From positions 1 to 33,066 of the forward strand of contig JAIPEJ010000010.1 of the NCBI GenBank assembly GCA_021737225.1: a stretch of 33,066 nucleotides of DNA, in the 5' to 3' direction. The translations under genes and the position numbers were made by a program. This document shows positions 1 through 6,930 of this stretch, piece by piece. This DNA is from Desulfobacteraceae bacterium. Lineage in GTDB: Bacteria > Desulfobacterota > Desulfobacteria > Desulfobacterales > Desulfosalsimonadaceae. Below the pieces are notes generated by a model. It saw only the letters and a list, made by a program, of their open reading frames with translations. It was not told where the DNA came from and made no database searches. Position 1 is the first letter of the stretch; the number at the start of each line of letters is the position of its first letter.

Positions 1-225
1 GAGGTATTTGCGGACCACGATGCCAGAAAGCGATTCAACGTGTACCCCCCGGACGTGGCACCGCCGGCCGGGTGCGCGTGCGGTGATATTTTGACAGGGG
101 CAAAGACGCCGCCCGAATGCTCCCTGTATAAGACCCGGTGCACGCCCATAAATCCGGTGGGGCCGTGCATGGTTTCAACAGAGGGCACGTGTGCGGCATA
201 CTTTAAATACCACGAGGCACAGTAG
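1..225 (+). CDS. hypD: HypD, [NiFe] hydrogenase maturation protein (C-terminal part, cut by window edge)
   Basis: Reading frame 1 is open from the first base to the stop at 223-225, giving the last 74 residues of a longer protein. The fragment is rich in conserved cysteines (CACG, PECSLY, CTP) and ends in the HypD signature GPCMVSTEGTCAAYFKY. HypD carries a [4Fe-4S] cluster and, with HypC, forms the scaffold on which Fe(CN)2CO is assembled before insertion into the large subunit. The next gene is hypE, its known partner, only 8 bases downstream, so the two are probably co-transcribed. The ORF-track start at 40 (GTG) is an internal codon; the real start lies outside the window. hypC and hypF are not visible here. 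Confidence 0.93.
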   Translation, partial: EVFADHDARKRFNVYPPDVAPPAGCACGDILTGAKTPPECSLYKTRCTPINPVGPCMVSTEGTCAAYFKYHEAQ

Positions 226-233
226 CAGAACTG

Positions 234-1280
234 ATGGCGTCTTTTAATCCCGATCCGGATCAACGGCTGATGAGCAACCAACGTATTCTGCTGGATCACG
301 GCAGCGGCGGACGGCAGTCAAGCAACCTGATTGCCGAGATGATGCTGCCGGTCTTTGATAATCCCATACTCGCAGGCCTGGAGGACGGCGCCGTCTTTGA
401 AATGGGCGGCAGCCGCTTTGCGTTTTCCACGGATACCTACGTGGTGGATCCGATATTTTTCCCGGGCGGCAGCATCGGGGATCTGGCCATTAACGGTACG
501 GTCAACGATATCGCCATGTGCGGGGCTGTGCCGCAATATATCAGCGCGGGCCTGATTATCGAGGAAGGCTTTGCCATGGGGGACCTGAAGGCGGTTCTGG
601 CAGACATGGGACAGGCGGCGCAAAACGCCGGCGTCCAGGTGGTAACCGGGGATACCAAGGTGGTTTCCCGGGGTGCGGCGGACAAGATTTTCATCAACAC
701 TTCGGGCATCGGCCTGATCGGTCCGGGTATCCATATTTCCGCGGCCAATGCCCGCCCGGGAGATCAAATCCTGCTCAGCGGCAGCATTGCCGATCACGGG
801 GTAACGATTCTGTCAAAAAGATCCGGGCTTTCCTTTGATGCGCCCATATCCAGCGACAGCGCCCCGTTAAACCGCATGGTGAAACAAATGCTGCACACCT
901 GTCCGGATATTCACGTGCTTCGCGATCCCACCCGGGGCGGGGTCGGCACGGCGCTAAACGAGATTGCATCCGGTTCCGGCACCGGCATCCGGATATATGA
1001 GGATCGCATTCCGGTGAAACAGGCGGTTTCCGGATTATGCGAACTTCTGGGGCTCGATCCCCTGTATGTCGCAAATGAAGGAAAACTTCTGGCGTTCGTG
1101 GACAGCCGGCATGCCGAAGCCGTGCTTTGGGCCATGCAGGCCGATCCATACGGTACGGATGCCGTGATCATCGGGGAGGTGGTGGCCGACCATCCCGGCA
1201 GGGTGGTAATGGAAACCGGGATCGGCGGCCGCCGTATCGTGGATATGCTCAGCGGGGAACAATTGCCGCGGATCTGCTGA
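234..1280 (+). CDS. hypE: HypE, carbamoyl dehydratase / cyanide-ligand synthesis protein
   Basis: The protein has 348 aa, the usual HypE length. It shows the N-terminal HGSGG motif, the PurM-like fold elements FSTDTYVVDPIFFPGG and DIAMCG, and the C-terminal tetrapeptide PRIC. In this family the final cysteine is carbamoylated by HypF and then dehydrated with ATP to a thiocyanate, which donates CN to the iron on HypC-HypD. The ATG at 234 lies 8 bases after hypD with no strong Shine-Dalgarno. An in-frame ATG at 270 (MSNQRILLDHGSGG) is an equally plausible start and would remove a 12-residue leader. The gene sits between hypD and the hydrogenase structural genes and is probably in the same operon. 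Confidence 0.96.
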   Translation: MASFNPDPDQRLMSNQRILLDHGSGGRQSSNLIAEMMLPVFDNPILAGLEDGAVFEMGGSRFAFSTDTYVVDPIFFPGGSIGDLAINGTVNDIAMCGAVPQYISAGLIIEEGFAMGDLKAVLADMGQAAQNAGVQVVTGDTKVVSRGAADKIFINTSGIGLIGPGIHISAANARPGDQILLSGSIADHGVTILSKRSGLSFDAPISSDSAPLNRMVKQMLHTCPDIHVLRDPTRGGVGTALNEIASGSGTGIRIYEDRIPVKQAVSGLCELLGLDPLYVANEGKLLAFVDSRHAEAVLWAMQADPYGTDAVIIGEVVADHPGRVVMETGIGGRRIVDMLSGEQLPRIC

Positions 1281-1465
1281 TGCCCGCGGCATGTTTGCAA
1301 GTCAGCCTTTTTTGCACGTAAGGCGAATGCCTTGTTTTGATATAAGGCCGGCAGTCGGAAATGAAGAAAACCCGGGGCGGGAACGGACCTGATGCCCGGG
1401 TTGGGCAAAAGGCGCTTTTCCGGCTGCAAAAAGATGATTTGCCCGAAAACATGAGGAGACGCTTG

Positions 1466-2416
1466 ATGGATGATGAAAAGAAAAAAGAGGAGTTTTACGA
1501 ACGGTTGGCAAAAAGTGGTGTCAGCCGGCGGGACTTTATGAAGTATTGCACCTTTTTGACAGCGACCATGGGGCTTTCCGCCGCTCATGTCACCCAGGTC
1601 GCAGATGTGTTTGCCGCGCCCAAGCAGCGCCCCCCGGTGATCTGGCTGCATTTTGCCGAATGTACGGGGTGCACCGAAGGGGTGATGCGGCATACCAATC
1701 CGTACCTAGACCAACTCGTACTCGACATTCTCAGCATTGAATACCATGAAACCATCATGGCGGCAGCCGGTCATCAGGCGGAGGAAAACCTGAAAAACGC
1801 CGTGGAAAAGTACAAGGGAAAATTCATCTGCGTTTGCGAAGGCGCCATCAGCACCAAGGACAACGGCGTTTACGGAAAAATCGGCGGCAGGACGTTTATG
1901 GAAGTGGGAAAAGAGGTGACCTCCAAAGCCGCGGGCGTGATTGCCATCGGAAACTGTGCCAGTTTCGGCGGGGTGCAGGCCGCAGCCCCCAATCCCGGCG
2001 GATTCAAGGGAGTGGGGGAGGCCCTGGGCATCAAAACCATAAATGTTCCGGGGTGTCCGTCCAATTCGGTCAATTTCGTGGGAACGGTGATCAATTATCT
2101 GCTGCTGGGCAAAATGCCGGCCCTGGACAATTCCGGCCGCCCCCTGTTTGCCTACGGCAAGACCGTGCACGATCAATGCCCGCGGCGGGCCCATTTTGAA
2201 ATGGGAGAAATGGCCACAGAGTTTGGATCCGAGGAAATCGAGAAGGGTTGGTGCCTGTATGCGTTGGGTTGCCGGGGTCCCATGACGTATAACAACTGCC
2301 CGGTGGCCAAATACAACGACGGCACCAGCTGGCCGGTTCAATCCGGGCATCCCTGCATCGGATGCAGCGAGCCGCAGTTCTGGGATGCCATGTCTCCGTT
2401 CTACATGCCCAAGTAA
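1466..2416 (+). CDS. hynB: [NiFe] hydrogenase small subunit, Tat-exported periplasmic type
   Basis: Starting at ATG 1466, with GAGGAG seven bases upstream, the product is 316 aa; the track start at 1361 is too far upstream. A twin-arginine signal SRRDFMK lies at residues 20-26 and is followed by a hydrophobic stretch. Proximal cluster cysteines are C66, C69, C164 and C197; distal ligands are H235, C238, C263 and C269; the medial cluster uses C278, C297 and C300. Three cysteines at the medial site fit a [3Fe-4S] cluster, as in standard Desulfovibrio-type (group 1b-like) enzymes. There is no C-terminal membrane anchor, so the enzyme should be soluble in the periplasm and should pass electrons to c-type cytochromes. 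The large subunit follows after 53 bases. Confidence 0.96.
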   Translation: MDDEKKKEEFYERLAKSGVSRRDFMKYCTFLTATMGLSAAHVTQVADVFAAPKQRPPVIWLHFAECTGCTEGVMRHTNPYLDQLVLDILSIEYHETIMAAAGHQAEENLKNAVEKYKGKFICVCEGAISTKDNGVYGKIGGRTFMEVGKEVTSKAAGVIAIGNCASFGGVQAAAPNPGGFKGVGEALGIKTINVPGCPSNSVNFVGTVINYLLLGKMPALDNSGRPLFAYGKTVHDQCPRRAHFEMGEMATEFGSEEIEKGWCLYALGCRGPMTYNNCPVAKYNDGTSWPVQSGHPCIGCSEPQFWDAMSPFYMPK

Positions 2417-2469
2417 GGTTTGAAATAACTTGAAAATTCCCCTTATCCAAAAAGAAAAGAGGAGATCAT

Positions 2470-4116
2470 ATGAGCCAGCGAATTACCATTGATCCAATGA
2501 CCCGTTTAGAGGGGCACTTGCGCATCGAAGTCGAGGTCGCAGACGGCAAGGTGACAAACGCATGGAGCTCCGGCCAATTGTTCCGCGGCATTGAAATGAT
2601 TCTGCAGGGACGCAATCCCGAGGATGCGCATCATTTTGTCCAGCGCTCCTGCGGGGTCTGCACCTATGTGCATGCCCTGTCCTCGGTGCGGGCGGTGGAA
2701 GATGCCCTCGGCATCGAGGTGCCGGAAAATGCGCGGCTGATCCGCAACATGCTGCACGGTGCCCAATACATGCATGACCATATCGTGCATTTTTATCACC
2801 TGCACGCCCTGGACTGGGTGGACATCGTGTCCGCGCTCAAGGCCGATCCGCAGAAAACCGCCAGGATTGCCGAGGGGCTCACCGATGCCCAGTGGGGCGG
2901 TACGCCCTATTACAAGAGCGTGCAGCAGCGGCTGCAGACATTTGTGGACAGCGGGCAGCTCGGCATCTTTGAAAACGCCTACTGGGGGCATTCGGCTTAC
3001 AAGATGCCGCCCGAATCCAATCTGATTGCCGCGTCCCATTATATCGAGGCCCTGCGCCTGCAGGCCAAGGCCGCACGCATGCACGCGGTGTTCGGTGGCA
3101 AAAATCCCCATCCCCAGTCCCTGGTGGTCGGCGGGGTGACTTCCAGCAAGGATCTGTCGGCAGACCGGATCGCAGAGTTCCTGTATATCTGGAAGGAAAC
3201 CCAGAAATTTATTAAGGATGTTTATATCCCGGATGTGGTGGCAGCAGCCAAGTACTACAAGGACTGGGGCGGCATCGGCGGCACCACCAACTTCCTGTGC
3301 TGGGGCGATTTCCCGCAGGGCAACGGCAAGGATGAAAATCTCTTCATGCCGCGTGGGCTCATACAGGAACGCGACATCAAGAATCTCCGGGAAGCCGACC
3401 AGGAAAAGGTGGCCGAATGCGTTACCCGCGGCTGGTATGAAAAAGACCGTGCCCGGCACCCCTTTGAGGGCGTGACCAAGCCCGAACCGGGCGAATACGA
3501 GCCCGATGACGGCAGGTATACCTGGTTTAAGGCCCCGCGCTACGACAATCTGTCCTGCGAGGTCGGTCCCTTGTCCCGCGTGCTGGTGGCCTATGCCAAC
3601 GGACATGAAGGAATCACTAAGAATGTGGATTATGTTTTGAAGACGCTTGATGTACCGGCCGGTGCCCTGTTTTCCACCCTGGGCCGCACCGCTGCCCGGG
3701 CCATTGAAACGCTTGTGATTGGCGAGCAAGTGGAGGGATGGGTCAATGAGCTGGTGGCTAATGTGAAAAGTGGTGACAAGAAAGTATATCAGAGCTGGAA
3801 AATGCCCACCAAGGAAATGACGGGCTACGGCTTAAACGATGTGCCGCGCGGGGCCCTGGGACACTGGATCAAAATCAAGGACAAAAAGATTGAAAACTAC
3901 CAGTACGTTGTGCCATCCACGTGGAATTTCGGCCCGCGCGATGAAGAGGGCAAGCTCGGTCCGGTCGAGGAGGCGCTGATCGGCACGCCCGTGGCGGATG
4001 CCTCGCGGCCGCTGGAAATTCTGCGCACCGTGCATTCTTTCGATCCCTGTATTGCCTGCGGGGTGCACGTGATTGATCCGGATTCCAACCAGGTTTACAA
4101 AGTCCGGGTCACCTAG
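2470..4116 (+). CDS. hynA: [NiFe] hydrogenase large (catalytic) subunit
   Basis: The 548 aa protein contains both NiFe-binding motifs: RSCGVC (C61, C64) near the N-terminus and DPCIACGVH (C527, C530) near the C-terminus. A 15-residue tail follows H533 and should be removed by the protease encoded next door. The codon for C527 is TGT, so this is not a selenocysteine enzyme. The protein has no signal sequence and is presumably exported with the Tat-bearing small subunit. GAGGAG lies just before the ATG. It catalyses reversible H2 oxidation. Given the hmc operon in the same window, a role in periplasmic H2 oxidation feeding cytochromes is likely, but this is inference. Confidence 0.97.
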   Translation: MSQRITIDPMTRLEGHLRIEVEVADGKVTNAWSSGQLFRGIEMILQGRNPEDAHHFVQRSCGVCTYVHALSSVRAVEDALGIEVPENARLIRNMLHGAQYMHDHIVHFYHLHALDWVDIVSALKADPQKTARIAEGLTDAQWGGTPYYKSVQQRLQTFVDSGQLGIFENAYWGHSAYKMPPESNLIAASHYIEALRLQAKAARMHAVFGGKNPHPQSLVVGGVTSSKDLSADRIAEFLYIWKETQKFIKDVYIPDVVAAAKYYKDWGGIGGTTNFLCWGDFPQGNGKDENLFMPRGLIQERDIKNLREADQEKVAECVTRGWYEKDRARHPFEGVTKPEPGEYEPDDGRYTWFKAPRYDNLSCEVGPLSRVLVAYANGHEGITKNVDYVLKTLDVPAGALFSTLGRTAARAIETLVIGEQVEGWVNELVANVKSGDKKVYQSWKMPTKEMTGYGLNDVPRGALGHWIKIKDKKIENYQYVVPSTWNFGPRDEEGKLGPVEEALIGTPVADASRPLEILRTVHSFDPCIACGVHVIDPDSNQVYKVRVT

Positions 4117-4117
4117 T

Positions 4118-4633
4118 ATGGAACAGTCGCGGATTACGATTCTGGGTGTAGGCAGTATATTGATGACAGACGAGGGGTTCGGTGTCCGGGTGATCCAGGC
4201 GCTTGACAGGCGGTTTGATTTCCCGGAAAACGTATCCGTGGTCGACGGCGGGGTTCTCGGGCTGAACCTGCTGGGCGTGATGGCCGAAGCCGATCATCTG
4301 ATCGTTATTGACGCCATCCGCAACCAGGGCGCGCCCGGTGATCTGTTCCGGCTTACCGGCGATGCCGTGCCGGAACGGATCCGGGCCAAAAATTCCCTGC
4401 ACCAGGTGGATTTTCTCGAGGCGCTCACGCTCTGCCAGGCCATGGAAAAGGTGCCGGAAACCGTGATATTGGGCGTGGAGCCCAAGGATATCGATACGCT
4501 CAGCGTGGACCTGACAGACGTGCTCTGCCGGCAGATTGATCCGGTTGTTGATATGGTGCTGGCCGAACTCGATGACCTGGGGGTGGCTTACGCGAAAAAA
4601 CCCGCAACAGACAACTCAGCGGAAATTGAATGA
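4118..4633 (+). CDS. hynC: Hydrogenase large-subunit maturation endopeptidase (HybD/HynC family)
   Basis: ATG 4118 lies one base after the large-subunit stop, giving 171 aa; the track start at 4073 would overlap the large subunit by 44 bases and is rejected. The family's nickel ligands are seen as E19 (TDEGFGV), D65 (LIVIDAI) and H95 (SLHQVD), closely matching Glu16/Asp62/His93 of E. coli HybD. The enzyme cleaves the C-terminal tail of the large subunit after nickel insertion. The tight spacing suggests translational coupling with the large subunit. Confidence 0.95.
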   Translation: MEQSRITILGVGSILMTDEGFGVRVIQALDRRFDFPENVSVVDGGVLGLNLLGVMAEADHLIVIDAIRNQGAPGDLFRLTGDAVPERIRAKNSLHQVDFLEALTLCQAMEKVPETVILGVEPKDIDTLSVDLTDVLCRQIDPVVDMVLAELDDLGVAYAKKPATDNSAEIE

Positions 4634-4636
4634 AAT

Positions 4637-5017
4637 ATGCATGAAATGGGGATCGCGCTGCAGATCATTGATATCGCCACGGCTGCAATCCCCCCGGAAA
4701 TGCGCGGCCGTCGGGTGGAAAAGGTCAATTTGAGAATCGGAAAGCTCTCGGCGGTGGTGGTTGACAGCCTGAATTTCTGCCTGGAGATTGCCACGCGTGA
4801 CACATCGCTGGCCGAAGCCGAATTTTCCATCGAGGAAGTTCCGGTGGTGGCGCAATGCCGCGAGTGCGGGTATGAATGGCAGGTGGCACAGGCGGTTTTC
4901 AAGTGCCCGGAATGCGGGTCCGGAAACCTGGAAATGATTTCCGGAAGGGAGCTGGACGTCGTGTCCATCGATATCGAGGAGCCGGTGGATAGCGAAATGC
5001 AAAATCAATCAAGATGA
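4637..5017 (+). CDS. hypA: HypA, hydrogenase nickel metallochaperone
   Basis: The 126 aa product begins MHEMGIA, where MHE is the conserved nickel-binding N-terminus. A structural zinc site is formed by C74/C77 (CREC) and C90/C93 (CPEC). HypA delivers nickel to the hydrogenase large subunit together with HypB. The start is fixed by the need for MHE at the N-terminus and lies three bases after the protease stop. The C-terminal dozen residues (after VSIDIEEP) are extra and poorly conserved-looking. Part of the hyp-hyn operon. Confidence 0.95.
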   Translation: MHEMGIALQIIDIATAAIPPEMRGRRVEKVNLRIGKLSAVVVDSLNFCLEIATRDTSLAEAEFSIEEVPVVAQCRECGYEWQVAQAVFKCPECGSGNLEMISGRELDVVSIDIEEPVDSEMQNQSR

Positions 5018-5036
5018 ATCGATCGATGGGGGTCTG

Positions 5037-5717
5037 ATGGAAGTGAAAGTGGTTCGCAATGTGCTGGATGTCAACGCGAAAATGGCGGAAGAAAACCGCC
5101 GGTTCTTTGCGGAAAACGGGGTTTTCGTATTAAACGTGATGAGTTCGCCGGGCTCCGGCAAGACCACGATCCTGGAAAAAACCCTGACCCGCATCATGCC
5201 GGAGATTCAAAGTGCAGTCATTGTCGGGGATATCTGCACCACCAATGACGCAGATCGGCTGAGTATTTCCGGGGCACCGGTGGTGCAGATCAATACGGAT
5301 GAATTTGGCGGCGACTGCCATCTGGCCGCACACGTAATCGAGAACGCAGCCCGCCAGATCGATCTGGCGGGGCTCGATTTGCTCATCGTGGAAAACGTGG
5401 GCAATCTGGTTTGCCCGGCGGAATTCGATATCGGCGAAGACGCCCGGGTGGTGGTGCTAAGCGTTGCCGAAGGCGAGGACAAGTCGGTCAAGTATCCGCT
5501 GATGTTCCGGGAGTGCCAGGCCTGTCTGCTCAACAAAACCGATCTGCTGCCCTACCTGGATTATGACCTGGAAAAGGCCCGGCAATACATTGATCAGGTC
5601 CACCCCGGCATGCCGGTCTTTGAGACCTCTGCAAAAACCGGGGAAGGCTTGGATTCCTGGATTGCATGGATCCGGGATCGGGTTGCCGACAAAGCCGGGC
5701 TGCAGCAACAGGCCTGA
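5037..5717 (+). CDS. hypB: HypB, GTPase for nickel insertion
   Basis: The 226 aa protein has a P-loop SSPGSGKTT (residues 36-44), a NKTD guanine-specificity motif (166-169), and the metal site C94-H95 plus C126 characteristic of the HypB G-domain. It lacks both the N-terminal CxxCGC high-affinity nickel motif and a histidine-rich stretch, so it is the minimal HypB form and presumably does not store nickel. GTP hydrolysis drives nickel transfer with HypA. GGGGG before the ATG at 5037 is a usable ribosome site. It is the last gene of the hydrogenase cluster; the convergent kinase-like gene ends 8 bases further on. Confidence 0.95.
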   Translation: MEVKVVRNVLDVNAKMAEENRRFFAENGVFVLNVMSSPGSGKTTILEKTLTRIMPEIQSAVIVGDICTTNDADRLSISGAPVVQINTDEFGGDCHLAAHVIENAARQIDLAGLDLLIVENVGNLVCPAEFDIGEDARVVVLSVAEGEDKSVKYPLMFRECQACLLNKTDLLPYLDYDLEKARQYIDQVHPGMPVFETSAKTGEGLDSWIAWIRDRVADKAGLQQQA

Positions 5718-5732
5718 ACCGAAATTCAGGCC
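5711..5732. terminator. Perfect 8-bp hairpin shared by two convergent stop codons
   Basis: GGCCTGAA (5711-5718) and TTCAGGCC (5725-5732) form a perfect stem around a 6-base loop. The stop codon of hypB lies in the left arm and the stop codon of the opposing kinase-like gene lies in the right arm; both genes end in GCC TGA. It may act as a bidirectional terminator, but no T-run follows on either strand, so the call is tentative. Confidence 0.4.
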
Positions 5733-6337
5733 TTGATCAGGTTGCATGCGATGTTCGTGGCTTTTTCCATGGACAGCTTGCTCATGTTGAGCACGAGGTG
5801 GTAGAGCCCGGGCTCGTCATAGTTTTCCTTGCCGAATTTGCGGTACAGGTTGCGTCTTCGTTTGCCGTGGACCCGGATGGTGTTTTTTGCCCGCTCCTCG
5901 GTGAGGTCGTAGTGCTCCATCATGAATTTGACCCGATCCTCGTGCTCTGCAATCAGCAGCACATGAAAGGCAGTTGCGTGGTCGCGCAGGATGTATTGCC
6001 CGCCGCGGCCCACGATGATGCAGTTGTCTTCCTCGGCCAGATCGCCGATGATTTCATACAACGTGTTGATATAGATCTGCTCATCCATGTAGCCTCTTGA
6101 ATCGTCCAGGATGCGGCTGACGTTTTTCTGGGATACGAGATAGTTCATGAATTTGAGCAGTGAGCCCCCGGCTTCTTTTTCAATGTTTCGCACGGAGTTG
6201 TTCGAGACCTTGGCGCGCTCGGCCACCATCTGCACAAGATCTTCATCCACCAGGGTGTAGCCCATCTGGCTGGCCACCATTTTTCCCAGGGTCCGCCCGC
6301 CTGCGCCGAATTCTCTCGAGATTGTCAGAACGGCCAT
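5726..6337 (-). CDS. Cytidylate-kinase-like family protein
   Basis: The product is 203 aa when started at the ATG ending at 6337, which has AAGGAG eight bases upstream; the track start at 6403 adds an unlikely leader. The N-terminus VLTISREFGAGGRTLG resembles the nucleotide-binding loop of cytidylate-kinase-like proteins (PF13189 type), and IIVGRGGQYIL is the second recognisable block. A basic stretch (GKRRRNLYRKF) lies in the lid-like region. The substrate is unknown; this family is distinct from Cmk and often accompanies transport or signalling genes. It lies 28 bases after a cyclic-nucleotide-binding-domain gene at the tail of the antiporter operon, which suggests a regulatory or nucleotide-dependent role there. 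Confidence 0.8.
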   Translation of the reverse strand: MAVLTISREFGAGGRTLGKMVASQMGYTLVDEDLVQMVAERAKVSNNSVRNIEKEAGGSLLKFMNYLVSQKNVSRILDDSRGYMDEQIYINTLYEIIGDLAEEDNCIIVGRGGQYILRDHATAFHVLLIAEHEDRVKFMMEHYDLTEERAKNTIRVHGKRRRNLYRKFGKENYDEPGLYHLVLNMSKLSMEKATNIACNLIKA

Positions 6338-6365
6338 GGCACATTTCTCCTTTCTGCTTGGGAGT

Positions 6366-6875
6366 TTAAAGATTGTTTCCAGGGATCTCGTTGTCCTGAT
6401 CATCCAGCAGCGGCTGAATATGCGGGTGCCTGGAAATCACCCGGCTGAACTGCTCGGTGCGCAGATCAAGGCGCCGCTGAACAATCCGGATCAGGTTCTT
6501 GTTTATAAGATAACCCATGTGTGTGTCCTGTTCCATGAGCTGAAAGGTTTCCCTGGCATTTAAGGTATATATGACAGACGGTTCAGAACATATTGCATCC
6601 AGACGCAATGGTTCGTCAAGCATGGCCGACCAGCCGAATGAAAATCCCGGCTTGATCGAGGCAATGGAAATCGTGATTTTGCCGGAGATGCGTTTTTCCA
6701 GGAGGACTTTGCCTTTTTTGAGCATGTAGAATTTGCCGGTGCGATCGCCTTCCCGGAAAATCGTATCCCGCTCCTCGAAATGATGTGTCTCGATAAACGG
6801 CAGGAGCTTATCCAGCATTTCATCTGTGAGATCTTCCAGGATCTGGATGGATCGCAGTGATTCTTTGGTGGCCAT
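6366..6875 (-). CDS. Cyclic-nucleotide-binding-domain protein without DNA-binding domain
   Basis: The 169 aa protein starts at an ATG preceded by AAGGAGGACAG. Residues 10-125 match a Crp-type cupin: IFREGD, the KFYMLKKGKVLL beta segments, and a phosphate-binding-cassette-like block FSFGWSAMLDEPLRLDAI. The family's usual Glu in the cassette (GE) is replaced by Trp (GW), while an Arg is kept at position 91; ligand binding may therefore be altered. No helix-turn-helix follows, only a short helical tail, so it is not a transcription factor by itself. It probably senses a ligand and acts on a partner, perhaps the neighbouring kinase-like protein or the antiporter; this is inference from context. 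Confidence 0.85.
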   Translation of the reverse strand: MATKESLRSIQILEDLTDEMLDKLLPFIETHHFEERDTIFREGDRTGKFYMLKKGKVLLEKRISGKITISIASIKPGFSFGWSAMLDEPLRLDAICSEPSVIYTLNARETFQLMEQDTHMGYLINKNLIRIVQRRLDLRTEQFSRVISRHPHIQPLLDDQDNEIPGNNL

Positions 6876-6904
6876 CTGTCCTCCTTGCGCCCGGACTTTT
6901 CCCC

Positions 6905-6930
6905 GCCCGCGTTTTTGTTTTTGTGCGGGC
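6905..6930 (-). terminator. Hairpin after the last antiporter subunit
   Basis: GCCCGC (6905-6910) and GCGGGC (6925-6930) pair around a 14-base loop that is T-rich on the plus strand and A-rich on the minus strand. The arm overlaps the stop of the 600-aa subunit. There is no T-run downstream on the minus strand, so it may be a processing or attenuation hairpin rather than a full terminator. Confidence 0.3.

Noticed and set aside
2506-3729. 407-aa minus-strand ORF
   Set aside because: It is antisense to the hydrogenase large subunit, which carries both NiFe motifs; no signal supports a second gene.
4030-4070. Possible selenocysteine at the large-subunit active site
   Set aside because: The first codon of the C-terminal CxxC is TGT, not TGA, so the enzyme is an ordinary [NiFe] type.
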